NCBI RefSeq assembly: GCF_018785265.1
Contig: NZ_WQPK01000045.1
Coordinates: forward strand, 1-64,000
From: Collinsella aerofaciens
Lineage (GTDB): Bacteria > Actinomycetota > Coriobacteriia > Coriobacteriales > Coriobacteriaceae
Direction: 5' to 3'
DNA length: 64,000 nt
A model generated the notes under the pieces. The model made no database searches and was not told where the DNA came from. It saw nothing but the letters and a program-made list of their open reading frames with translations. Of this stretch, positions 26,491 to 34,781 are shown in pieces (position 1 is the first letter of the stretch; each line of letters begins with the position of its first letter). The translations under genes were made by a program, and so were the position numbers.

Positions 26491-26538
26491 GAGAGGGGAT
26501 ACCCGAGCTTTTGCGACGGGTGCCCCCTCTCTTCTTTT
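26491..26538. terminator. Terminator between pepD and hipA
   Basis: GAGAGGGG..CCC and GGG..CCCCCTCTC pair and are followed by TTCTTTT on the plus strand. It separates the two converging genes. Confidence 0.8.
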
Positions 26539-26562
26539 AAGAAATGGGAAATTGATTGGCGT

Positions 26563-27867
26563 CTAGCCCATATCCGCCTTGATGAGGTCGAGGGTGCGCT
26601 GGCAGTTTTCGCGGACGGGCCCGAGCATATGCTTGCGCAGGTCCGCCATGCCGGGCAGATCGGCGTATTCGTCCATGACCTCTTCCATGCAAATGGGTAC
26701 CTCGTAGGCGAGGTCCATCATGGTCGCAAAGCAAAACTTCTCGGATAGCCCGGCATCGGTGAGTGCCGCCTCCAGCGCGGGGTCGCCCATACCGTGGTAT
26801 CGGCGGATAGCGCCTGGACCGATGCGTCCCACACGGTTTTCGCCGCCAACGCTCATGGCGAGGCGCGCTTTTCGCCGCATACGTTCGTATGCCAGCCCAG
26901 ATGCAACGTCATACATACGGGCCATCATAGCTGTGCCGCCGTTTCCAAGAAGCAGGGAATAGTTCTTCGCATGCGCGTCCGGTGCGCCGATGATGGCGTT
27001 AAAGAAAAGTATCTGCGTAAACAGATACAGGTTAAGTTGATGATGGCTCGTATTGACGAGGAGTTCCTGAATATCGCGTGCGGTCGGGCCGCCGTCTGCC
27101 GTGTACTTTTGAGCGGGCATCACTCCAAGGGCCTGACAGAGGTCTTCTTGGTGTAGACGCATGATTGTCCCGTCTTTGACATTCACACGGTCATAGCGCT
27201 CAACAATGAGGGCGGGTTCGTTCTCAAATAAGCGATACTCAACGTTCGCCGTTGCGATACCCGCGCGCTGGGCGCTTTTCATGCAGACAAACTCATTAAG
27301 CGCTTCGAGCTTAAATCCGATAACGCCATTTTTGAAAATATGCGTCGTGGGCGAGGAACCTACGCATTCGCACCAGCGACCGTCTATGAGTGCGAGTGCG
27401 AACTTGCCCTGGTTGCCTCCAAGTGACCAACTTTCATCTAGACCCATCCACGATGCATCGCGGTCATCTCTGATCGACTTGAGACGGAGAGCAATTTCGT
27501 GGTCGTCTATAGGGCGGTATTCGCCAGCGCGATGCAGGACGGCGTCGGCATCTTCTTCGGCACAAAACTGCACTCCGCCCGGACAGTCGAGTCCGATATG
27601 GCTGAGCAACGCAACGGGATTGTTGGGCCTAACGTCGAATTCGGCGGCAATCGCTTTTCGTTGGTCCTCGCTGTCGGGTAGAAGGCCAAACAGGTACGGA
27701 TTCATGACCTGTTGGCTGTATGTACGATTTGATACGGGTATGTTGATAGATAATGCTGGCCCGTCATAGTCTTGATCATAGGCAAAGCTGACTAGACCGT
27801 TCTCATCTTGCATGAGCGTTCCTGCAGGTTCGCCGCAAATAATAGTCCGAAGCGATGTGGTGGCCAT
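26563..27867 (-). CDS. hipA: HipA-type serine/threonine kinase toxin
   Basis: HipA kinases phosphorylate aminoacyl-tRNA synthetases (GltX in E. coli) and cause persistence. The N-terminal couple_hipA region includes LFGLLPDSEDQR. The kinase domain includes the catalytic loop PDAHAKNYSLL and the metal-binding MYDVASGL, both well conserved. It has 434 residues, standard length. Its ATG is 3 bp after the stop of the HipB-like gene, so the two are co-translated. The base composition is close to the rest of the window. Confidence 0.88.
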   Translation of the reverse strand: MATTSLRTIICGEPAGTLMQDENGLVSFAYDQDYDGPALSINIPVSNRTYSQQVMNPYLFGLLPDSEDQRKAIAAEFDVRPNNPVALLSHIGLDCPGGVQFCAEEDADAVLHRAGEYRPIDDHEIALRLKSIRDDRDASWMGLDESWSLGGNQGKFALALIDGRWCECVGSSPTTHIFKNGVIGFKLEALNEFVCMKSAQRAGIATANVEYRLFENEPALIVERYDRVNVKDGTIMRLHQEDLCQALGVMPAQKYTADGGPTARDIQELLVNTSHHQLNLYLFTQILFFNAIIGAPDAHAKNYSLLLGNGGTAMMARMYDVASGLAYERMRRKARLAMSVGGENRVGRIGPGAIRRYHGMGDPALEAALTDAGLSEKFCFATMMDLAYEVPICMEEVMDEYADLPGMADLRKHMLGPVRENCQRTLDLIKADMG

Positions 27868-27870
27868 TGG

Positions 27871-28341
27871 CTATTTCCCGTCAGGCTTTGGTTGGACAGA
27901 TGCGTTCGCGGCAATCGAGACTCCGAGATTGGACATGGCGAAATCTGCGAAGGCTTTGTCGTAGAGTTCAGACGTAAAGGGGGCGTCTGCAAGAACCGGA
28001 ATGGCGGCGCAGCAACGGTAGCTATGAGAGGGACGTTGAGCGCGATGGCGTCTGGGGGTGCTGCGAGTTTGCAGATCGGCATGCGGAACGTTGGCTGATT
28101 GCTCGTTATTCGTTTTGACGATATCCCCTTGAGCGGCGAGCGCCAGTCCGAGAGCATTAAAGATCGCCAATAGCTTGTCGAGTCGAATGCCGGTGGCATC
28201 TCCCAGCTCGAGCGATGCGAGCAGGCGCTCCGAAACACCGGCTTTTTTAGCGAGGGCCGCACGGGGGATTCCCTGTGAGTCGCGTGCCTGGCGCACGTAG
28301 ATGCCAGCTTGGCGCGGCGTGGTGATGGGAAGGGTATCCAC
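27871..28341 (-). CDS. hipB: HipB-like XRE antitoxin
   Basis: Residues about 10-70 form a Cro/CI helix-turn-helix (RQARDSQGIPRAALAKKAGV, then LLASLELGDATG). The C-terminal half is longer than in E. coli HipB (156 versus 88 residues) and has no recognisable domain; it includes a basic stretch RRHRAQRPSHSYR. It would neutralise HipA and repress the operon through the inverted repeats at 28356-28426. Confidence 0.82.
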   Translation of the reverse strand: MDTLPITTPRQAGIYVRQARDSQGIPRAALAKKAGVSERLLASLELGDATGIRLDKLLAIFNALGLALAAQGDIVKTNNEQSANVPHADLQTRSTPRRHRAQRPSHSYRCCAAIPVLADAPFTSELYDKAFADFAMSNLGVSIAANASVQPKPDGK

Positions 28342-28355
28342 GGCAATCTCCTAAC

Positions 28356-28426
28356 GTGCAGACTTTTGCATATCAGTATGACATGCAAAAGTCTGCACGA
28401 ATAGGCATTATGCAAAACTCTGCATG
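28356..28426. promoter_or_regulatory. hipBA operator with three half-sites
   Basis: GTGCAGACTTTTGCAT (28356-28371) and its perfect complement ATGCAAAAGTCTGCAC (28383-28398) are separated by 11 bp. A third, near-identical half, ATGCAAAACTCTGCAT, is at 28411-28426. It is directly upstream of hipB, as expected for autorepression. Confidence 0.8.
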
Positions 28427-28465
28427 AGACTTCTACATTGACGTTGAGCTTATGAGAGGCACTTT

Positions 28466-29044
28466 TTATATCGCGAGAATCCCCAGATGCTCAAGCAAGA
28501 TCTTAAGCCCGATGAGGATGAGCGCGACGCCGCCCACGATGGCGGCAGGTTTTTCGTAGCGCGAACCAAAGGTATGACCGATTGCCACGCCGGCAACAGA
28601 GAAGATAAACGTCGTGATGCCGATAAGCGACACGGCGGGAACGATGTCGACCGAGAGCGCGGCAAACGAGATACCCACGGCGAGCGCGTCGATTGAGGTG
28701 GCGATGGCGAGGATCAGGTACTCTCCCAGGTCGATCTTTTCGGCATCCTTGCCGTCGCCTTCATTCTCGTCCTCGGTAAAGGCCTCCCATAGCATTTTGC
28801 CGCCGATAAAGGCCAAAAGGATAAAGGCGATCCAATGGTCGATGGGTCCGATGATGCCCATGAATTGGCTGCCAAGCGCCCATCCGATCACGGGCATGCC
28901 GGCCTGGAAGCCACCAAAGAACAGGCCGAGCACCACGGCGACTTTAAGGTTGATCTTTTTCATGCCGAGACCCTTGCAGATGGAAACGGCAAAGGCGTCC
29001 ATCGAAAGGCCAACGGCGAGCAACACGAGCTCTGCGAGTCCCAT
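28466..29044 (-). CDS. mntP: Manganese efflux pump MntP
   Basis: Exports Mn(II). Six membrane helices in two repeats of three carry conserved acidic residues (GLSMDAFAVS near the start and IATSIDALAVG in the middle) that bind the metal. It has 192 residues, standard length. GGGAG precedes ATG 29044. The leader is only about 50 nt from the likely TATAAA box and begins GAGGGAGTAG, which resembles the start of Mn-sensing yybP-ykoY riboswitches, but it is too short for the full fold. Confidence 0.9.
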   Translation of the reverse strand: MGLAELVLLAVGLSMDAFAVSICKGLGMKKINLKVAVVLGLFFGGFQAGMPVIGWALGSQFMGIIGPIDHWIAFILLAFIGGKMLWEAFTEDENEGDGKDAEKIDLGEYLILAIATSIDALAVGISFAALSVDIVPAVSLIGITTFIFSVAGVAIGHTFGSRYEKPAAIVGGVALILIGLKILLEHLGILAI

Positions 29045-29265
29045 AGTCTGGCTCCCTCTCTGCGGGCGAACCCGATTACACGACTACTCCCTCATTTATA
29101 TGAGACCCGATGCTACCACATGAGCAGCCAAAAGAGTCCCGTCCCAAATGGGCTACCTAAGCGGCGTTCGCTCATTCTGTAAGCATCGGATTTCGCGAGC
29201 GTGGCGGGGGCAAACCGTGAGAAACTATTTAGCGTTTATGGAGCGTATAGGATTGGAGCGATGCC

Positions 29266-30333
29266 TTGGATAAGAACGAGTTGCAAAAGCGTATGGAACA
29301 GGCCATTCGTCTGACGGCACCTGGCCAGCCGATCCGCACCGCCCTCGACATGATCATTGCCGGTCACCTGGGCGCCCTTATCTGCGTCGGCGACACCGAA
29401 AACGTGCTCGCTGCCGGTAACGATGGCTTCCCGCTCAACATTTCGTTCACCTCGAACCGTCTGTTCGAGCTTTCCAAGATGGACGGCGCCATCGTCATTG
29501 ACGGTGACCTCACCCAGATTCTGCGCGCCAACTTCCACCTCAATCCCGATCCCTCACTCGCCACGAGCGAGACGGGCATGCGTCACCGTACTGCCGCTCG
29601 CATGTCGGTGCTCACCGACGCCATCGTGATCTCGGTTTCGGCTCGTCGTGCTGTCGTCAACGTGTATGTCCACGGCAAGAGCTACGAGATCCAGCCCGTC
29701 ACCACCATCATGAGCTCGGTCAACCAGCTCGTCGCCACGCTCCAGACCACCCGTCAGTCGCTTGATCGCTCCCTGCTGCGCCTGACGGCCCTTGAGCTCG
29801 ACGACTACGTTACGCTCGCCGACATTACCGGTATTTTCTCGAGTTTCGAGATCATGCAGCAGGCAAAGACTGAGCTTAAGGATTGTATCGTCAAGCTGGG
29901 CAACCAGGGCAAGCTCGTGCAGATGCAGCTCGAGCAGCTCGCCGGCTCCAGTATGGATACCGAGTATGACCTGATGATCCGCGACTACGCGAGCGACTCC
30001 TCCGAGGCCAATGCCGAGAAGATTCGCGCCGAGCTTAGCCGCATGACGCCTAAGGACCTGTCCGACCCACAGCATGTGGCGGCGGTTCTGGGTTATGACG
30101 ACCTGGATGAGGACTCCGTCATGACGCCGCTGGGCCTGCGCACGCTTTCGCGCGTGTCCGTCGTGCGCGACGGCGTAGCCGAGAAGATTGTCGACGAGTA
30201 CGGCTCGCTGCAGGAACTCATGGACGACATCAGCGAGGATCCGGAGCGCCTGGGCGACTTTGGCGTTAACAACCCTGCCATTCTTGCGGACTCCCTGTAC
30301 CGCATGAAGGGCACCAAACAGGGGAACGCATAA
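29266..30333 (+). CDS. disA: DNA integrity scanning diadenylate cyclase DisA
   Basis: Makes cyclic di-AMP from ATP and monitors DNA. The N-terminal DAC domain has DGAIVI near 73 and RHRTAAR near 106. A helical linker and a C-terminal helix-hairpin-helix DNA-binding region follow. The length of 355 residues is normal. The start is TTG 29266; the nearby ATG 29261 is out of frame, and GGAGCG lies upstream. ispD overlaps its stop by one base. The disA-ispD-ispF-cysS-rlmB-rae1 order mirrors Bacillus. Confidence 0.93.
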   Translation: MDKNELQKRMEQAIRLTAPGQPIRTALDMIIAGHLGALICVGDTENVLAAGNDGFPLNISFTSNRLFELSKMDGAIVIDGDLTQILRANFHLNPDPSLATSETGMRHRTAARMSVLTDAIVISVSARRAVVNVYVHGKSYEIQPVTTIMSSVNQLVATLQTTRQSLDRSLLRLTALELDDYVTLADITGIFSSFEIMQQAKTELKDCIVKLGNQGKLVQMQLEQLAGSSMDTEYDLMIRDYASDSSEANAEKIRAELSRMTPKDLSDPQHVAAVLGYDDLDEDSVMTPLGLRTLSRVSVVRDGVAEKIVDEYGSLQELMDDISEDPERLGDFGVNNPAILADSLYRMKGTKQGNA

Positions 30334-31061
30334 TGGCGCCCGTATGCGCCGTGGTCGTTGCCGGTGGCAGCGGCCAGCGCTTTGGTAACCCTGGTGGCAA
30401 GCAGCTCGTCAATGTAGCGGGTCGTCCGCTTATGAGCTGGTCCATCTGCGCGTTTGATCGGGTCGAAAGGGTCGGCCACATCGTCGTGGTTTGCCCTGCT
30501 GAGCGTCGTGCTGAGATGCGCCGCCTGGCCATCGACCCGTTTGACTATGACACGCCCATCAGTTTTGCCGATGCCGGCGATACCCGCCAGGATTCCACCC
30601 GTGCCGGCGTGCATGCGGTTCCGGCGGGCTTTGAATACGTCGCCATTCACGACGGCGCTCGTCCGCTCATTACTACCGAGGCCATCGATCACGCTATCGA
30701 CGTGCTCGTGAGCGACCGCGACCTCGACGGTGTCGTGTGCGGCCAGCCCGCGATCGACACGCTCAAGATCGTCGACGGCGATAATATCGTCGAGACGCCG
30801 CCGCGCGAGCTCTATTGGACCGCGCAGACGCCGCAAATCTTTAGCGTCGACGCCATGAAGCGCGCCCACACCGCAGCTATCGCCGAGGGTTTTATCGGGA
30901 CCGACGATTCTTCGCTGGTCGAGCGCATGGGAGGACGCGTTCGCTGCGTCCAGAGCCCGCGCGACAACCTTAAGGTGACGGTACCCGAGGACTTGCGTCC
31001 CGTAACCGCGATTCTGCTCGGCCGCATGGCCGAGGGAGAGGACCTTCCCCATGTTCAGTAA
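30333..31061 (+). CDS. ispD: 2-C-methyl-D-erythritol 4-phosphate cytidylyltransferase
   Basis: Third step of the MEP pathway. The N-terminal nucleotide loop is VVVAGGSGQRFG. HDGARPLI near 108 and the WTAQTPQIF segment are also conserved. The length of 242 residues is normal. ATG 30333 shares a base with the disA stop, and the end overlaps ispF by 11 bp, so the three genes are translationally coupled. Confidence 0.94.
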   Translation: MAPVCAVVVAGGSGQRFGNPGGKQLVNVAGRPLMSWSICAFDRVERVGHIVVVCPAERRAEMRRLAIDPFDYDTPISFADAGDTRQDSTRAGVHAVPAGFEYVAIHDGARPLITTEAIDHAIDVLVSDRDLDGVVCGQPAIDTLKIVDGDNIVETPPRELYWTAQTPQIFSVDAMKRAHTAAIAEGFIGTDDSSLVERMGGRVRCVQSPRDNLKVTVPEDLRPVTAILLGRMAEGEDLPHVQ

Positions 31062-31545
31062 CCTGCGTATTGGACACGGCTACGACGTCCACCGTTTGGT
31101 GGAGGGGCGTCGATGTATCATCGGCGGTGTCGACATTCCCTACGAGCGCGGCCTGCTGGGCCACTCGGATGCCGATGTGCTCGCGCACGCCTTGGCCGAC
31201 GCCATTCTGGGCGCCTGCCGCGGGGGAGACATCGGCAAGCTGTTCCCCGATACCGACCCTGCCTACGAGGGTGCCGATTCGATGGTACTGCTTGCCCGTG
31301 TGATGGACTATGCGCGCGAGCTGGGCTTTGAGTTTGTCGATGCCGACTGCACCATTGCCTGCCAGCAGCCCAAGATCACCCCACACCGCGATGCCATGCG
31401 CGCTAACCTGGCTCATGCCCTGGGCGTTGACGTCGAAAACGTGGGCGTCGCCGCCACTACGACCGAAAAGCTCGGTTGGGAAGGCCAAGGCGAGGGAATT
31501 GGCGCCTGGGCCGTCTGCCTGCTACAGAAAACCGCTAAGGAGTAA
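31051..31545 (+). CDS. ispF: 2-C-methyl-D-erythritol 2,4-cyclodiphosphate synthase
   Basis: Fifth step of the MEP pathway. RIGHGYDVHRL carries the metal-binding Asp and His, GHSDADVLAHA the third ligand, and DIGKLFPDTD the substrate loop. The C-terminus has the conserved ATTTEKLGWEGQGEGI segment. It has 164 residues. ispE is at 8.8 kb. Confidence 0.95.
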   Translation: MFSNLRIGHGYDVHRLVEGRRCIIGGVDIPYERGLLGHSDADVLAHALADAILGACRGGDIGKLFPDTDPAYEGADSMVLLARVMDYARELGFEFVDADCTIACQQPKITPHRDAMRANLAHALGVDVENVGVAATTTEKLGWEGQGEGIGAWAVCLLQKTAKE

Positions 31546-31548
31546 CGA

Positions 31549-33015
31549 ATGCGTATCTACAACAGCGCTACCCATAAAAAGGAAGAGTTCCAGCCCATCG
31601 AGTCCGGCAAGGTCCGCATGTACGTGTGCGGCCCCACGGTCTACGACAACATTCACATCGGCAACGCCCGCACGTTCATCAGCTTTGACGTGATCCGCCG
31701 TTGGCTCATCGCGAGCGGCTACGAGGTCACGTTCGCCCAGAACCTCACCGATGTCGACGACAAGATCATCAAGCGCGCCAACGAGCAAGGCCGTACGGCC
31801 GCCGAGGTCGCGACGGAGTTCTCCGACAAGTTCATCGGCGTCATGCGCGCCGCCAACGTGCTCGATCCCGATGTGCGCCCCCGCGCCACCAAAGAGATCG
31901 GCCCCATGATCGCCATGATCAAGACGCTTATCGAGCAGGGCCACGCTTATGCAGCCGATAACGGCGATGTGTACTTTGCCGTGCGCAGCGATCCCAACTA
32001 CGGCCAGGTCTCGGGCCGCAACATCGACGACCTTATGGTGGGCGCGCGCATCGAGGAGAACGAGGACAAGAACGACCCGCTCGACTTTGCCCTGTGGAAG
32101 GCCGCCAAGCCCGGCGAGCCCAGCTGGCCGAGCCCCTGGGGCGAGGGCCGTCCCGGCTGGCACACCGAGTGCGCCGCCATGGTGCACCGTTACCTGGGCA
32201 CCCCGATCGACATCCACGGCGGTGGCTCCGACCTTGCCTTCCCGCATCACGAGAACGAGTGCGCCCAGGCTACCTGCGCCTGGCACCAGGGCTTCTCCAA
32301 CACCTGGATGCACACGGGCATGCTGCTGGTCGACGGCGAGAAGATGTCCAAGTCGCTCGGTAACTTCTTTACGCTGGCCGAGGTCCTCGAGCAGCACTCT
32401 GCCGCGGCTCTGCGTCTGCTGATGCTGCAGACGAGCTATCGCTCACCGCTCGACTTCTCTTGGGAGCGCCTGGAGGGTGCCGAGAACTCGCTCACGCGTA
32501 TCGCCGGAACGGTCGAGAACCTGCGCTGGGCTGCAAGCCACGCGACGGCCGACGCCGATGAGGTAGCATCCGAGGCGTTTGCCGCCAAGGCCGCCGAGAC
32601 CCGTGCCGCCTTTAAGGAGTGCATGGACGACGACTTTAACACCGCCGGTGCCATGGGTGCCGTCTTTGGCTTTGTCACCGAGTGCAATCAATATTTGGAG
32701 CAGGCGGGCGATGCTGCCGACAAGGCCGCAGTCTTGGCTGCCGCCGATACGCTGACCGAGCTGCTCGATACGTTTGGCGTCGAGCTTCCCGAGCCCAAGG
32801 TCGAGCTGCCGCTGGGGCTGCTGGGCGTTGCCGCCGGTCTTGTTGCCTACACGGGTGACGATGTGGACGAGGCAGCTGCCAAGATTCTCGAGGCCCGCGC
32901 CGAGGCCCGTGCCGCCAAGAACTGGGATCTGGCAGATGCCATCCGCGACCAGCTCAAGGACCTGGGCCTCACCATTGAAGATACGGCCGCGGGCACTCGT
33001 ATTAAGAGTCTCTAG
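31549..33015 (+). CDS. cysS: Cysteinyl-tRNA synthetase
   Basis: Class I synthetase. The first zinc Cys and the HIGH variant are in CGPTVYDNIHIGNARTF near 29-45. WHTECAAM and HHENECAQ supply the remaining zinc ligands. KMSKSLGN is near 265. A DALR-type helical domain ends the protein. It has 488 residues. It starts 3 bp after ispF. The structured element copy 2 begins 7 nt after its stop. Confidence 0.95.
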   Translation: MRIYNSATHKKEEFQPIESGKVRMYVCGPTVYDNIHIGNARTFISFDVIRRWLIASGYEVTFAQNLTDVDDKIIKRANEQGRTAAEVATEFSDKFIGVMRAANVLDPDVRPRATKEIGPMIAMIKTLIEQGHAYAADNGDVYFAVRSDPNYGQVSGRNIDDLMVGARIEENEDKNDPLDFALWKAAKPGEPSWPSPWGEGRPGWHTECAAMVHRYLGTPIDIHGGGSDLAFPHHENECAQATCAWHQGFSNTWMHTGMLLVDGEKMSKSLGNFFTLAEVLEQHSAAALRLLMLQTSYRSPLDFSWERLEGAENSLTRIAGTVENLRWAASHATADADEVASEAFAAKAAETRAAFKECMDDDFNTAGAMGAVFGFVTECNQYLEQAGDAADKAAVLAAADTLTELLDTFGVELPEPKVELPLGLLGVAAGLVAYTGDDVDEAAAKILEARAEARAAKNWDLADAIRDQLKDLGLTIEDTAAGTRIKSL

Positions 33016-33021
33016 TATTTG

Positions 33022-33124
33022 TCGACCGTTTGAGGTGCGGCAGATTGCCTTGAAAGAGGAGGGCATAGACCTGGTGGTCATGCCCGACGATTGAAAGGCA
33101 AGGTGCCGTGGCTCGGACGGTCGA
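33022..33124 (+). ncRNA. Structured ~100-nt element, copy 2 (after cysS)
   Basis: The outer stem pairs 33022-33042 with 33104-33124 (TCGACCG... with ...CGGTCGA), including two G-T pairs and a small internal loop. A GA/GG purine loop follows, then TTGCCTT with AAGGCAA, then GGGCAT-A-GACC with GGTCATGCCC capped by TGGT. The conserved single-stranded parts match copy 1 at 12910-13008. It ends 35 nt before the rlmB start. Confidence 0.5.
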
Positions 33125-33158
33125 TTCTTGTTCGTTATCTATTTAAGGAGGCCGTCTT

Positions 33159-34073
33159 ATGGCCGACAATCGCAAGCGTGCACCTCGTGGTGGCAAGCAG
33201 GCTGCTTCTGGCTCGCGTCCGATTCGCCGCAATGACCGCGCTACCGCTCCCAAGGGCCGGCGCGATCGCACCCAGGCCGCACGTCCGCAGCACGATCGCA
33301 ACCGCGACGCTGTCCAGGCTCCCAAGGGCGAGTTTATCGAAGGCCGTCGTGCTGCCGCCGAGGCGCTACGCACCGGTTTTCCCATCAAGTGCGCGCTCAT
33401 TGCCGAGGGCGGGGAGCGCGATGCAGCCTTGTCGCGCCTGGTCGACGACCTCAACGCCGCGGGTGTCCGCATTAAGTATGTGCAGCGCGCGCAGCTCGAC
33501 GCACTGTCGAGCCATGGTGCTCACCAGGGCATTGCGCTCGAGGTGGGTAATTTCCCCTATGCCGATGTCGTCGATATCCTCGACCGCGCGGGCGACGGTC
33601 CGGCACTTGTCGTGGTGCTCGACCACGTGACCGACGACGGCAACTTTGGCGCCATCGTGCGCTCTGCCGAGGTTGTGGGCGCCGCGGGCGTCGTCATCGC
33701 CAACAAGCGTGCCGCCGGCGTGACCGTGGGCAGCTACAAGACCTCAGCCGGCGCCGTCATGCATCTGCCTATCGCTCAGGTTCCCAATATCGCCCGTGCA
33801 CTCGATGACCTCAAGGCCGCTGGCTTTTGGGTGGGCGGTGCCTCCGAGCACGCCGAAGGCAGTTGCTGGGATGCTCCCTTCGAGGGCCGCGTGGCGCTCG
33901 TCATGGGGTCCGAGGGCGACGGCATCTCGCGTCTGGTGCTCGAGAAATGCGACTTTTTGACCAAGCTTCCCCAGCGCGGCATGACCGAGAGCCTCAATGT
34001 TGCCCAGGCGACCACGGCGCTGTGCTTTGAGTGGCTGCGCCGCAACGCCGGCGAGCTCATGGGGGAGGAGTAG
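33159..34073 (+). CDS. rlmB: 23S rRNA (guanosine-2'-O-)-methyltransferase RlmB
   Basis: A SpoU/TrmH-family enzyme that methylates G2251 in 23S rRNA by homology. A basic, probably disordered N-terminal tail of about 55 residues precedes the substrate-binding domain (EGRRAAAEAL). The knotted catalytic domain carries LDHVTDDGNFGAIVRSAE, GSEGDGISR and LPQRGMTESLNV. The Shine-Dalgarno is AAGGAGG. It has 304 residues, longer than E. coli RlmB because of the tail. rae1 follows 3 bp later. Confidence 0.9.
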   Translation: MADNRKRAPRGGKQAASGSRPIRRNDRATAPKGRRDRTQAARPQHDRNRDAVQAPKGEFIEGRRAAAEALRTGFPIKCALIAEGGERDAALSRLVDDLNAAGVRIKYVQRAQLDALSSHGAHQGIALEVGNFPYADVVDILDRAGDGPALVVVLDHVTDDGNFGAIVRSAEVVGAAGVVIANKRAAGVTVGSYKTSAGAVMHLPIAQVPNIARALDDLKAAGFWVGGASEHAEGSCWDAPFEGRVALVMGSEGDGISRLVLEKCDFLTKLPQRGMTESLNVAQATTALCFEWLRRNAGELMGEE

Positions 34074-34076
34074 CGC

Positions 34077-34754
34077 ATGTCCAAAAAGAACCGTGCCAAG
34101 TCCAAGGCCAAGCGCTTTGGCGAAGGCTCGGCCAAGCCGATTGTTTCGGCCGCGACCTACGGCGTGGGCGGCAATGCGTTTGCGCAGGCCATCGCCGATC
34201 CGGTCTCGACGGTGCACTCCAATAAGCCCGAGCTGCTGGTGGTCGACGGCTACAACGTGATCCACTGCACGCCACGCTACGAAAAGCTCGTCTACGACCA
34301 TTCCGACGATCCGTATTCCAACGACGTTCACGATATGGCGCGCACCGCCCTCATCAACGACGTCGCCGCCTTTGCCCAGGGCCGCTACGAGGCCGTGATC
34401 GTGTTCGACGGCGCGGGCAATATCTCCAGCGAGCGCCCCAACCTGCCGGCCCGTGGCGTGCGCATTGAGTTTTCGCCGACGGGCGTCTCTGCCGATACCG
34501 TGGTGCAGAAGCTCTGCATCGAGGCACGCGAGGAAGGCCGTGCGTGCTCCGTGGTATCGAGCGACGGCACGATTCAAGCCGTCGTCATGGGCAAGGGTGT
34601 CACGCGCATCTCGAGCCGCATGCTGGTGGACGAGATCAAACAGATCGATAGCGACGTTCACGAGGCAGAGGAAGCTCCGCAGATCAAGATGACTCTGGGC
34701 AGTCGCCTGAGCCCCGATGCCCTGGCCAAGCTCAAGGCCCTGCGCGGGAGGTAG
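34077..34754 (+). CDS. NYN-domain ribonuclease, Rae1/YacP family
   Basis: In Bacillus, Rae1 cuts mRNA within the ribosome A site. The NYN domain begins LVVDGYNVIHC near 58 and includes VVFDGAG, then the acidic residue region SSDGTIQ near 160. An N-terminal basic stretch of about 45 residues precedes it. It has 225 residues. Its position after rlmB is conserved in Bacillus (yacO-yacP), which supports the call. The next ancestral neighbours (rpmG, secE, nusG) lie 8 kb away. Confidence 0.85.
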   Translation: MSKKNRAKSKAKRFGEGSAKPIVSAATYGVGGNAFAQAIADPVSTVHSNKPELLVVDGYNVIHCTPRYEKLVYDHSDDPYSNDVHDMARTALINDVAAFAQGRYEAVIVFDGAGNISSERPNLPARGVRIEFSPTGVSADTVVQKLCIEAREEGRACSVVSSDGTIQAVVMGKGVTRISSRMLVDEIKQIDSDVHEAEEAPQIKMTLGSRLSPDALAKLKALRGR

Positions 34755-34781
34755 GGGAGCTGCCGGCGTGGCGCTGTCTCG

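Noticed and set aside
32774..33094. Small frame overlapping the end of cysS and encoding LKEEGIDLVVMPDD
   Set aside because: It starts inside cysS in another frame. The similarity to the lysS-side copy is better explained by the shared stem-loop element, though a coding origin is left open in the findings.
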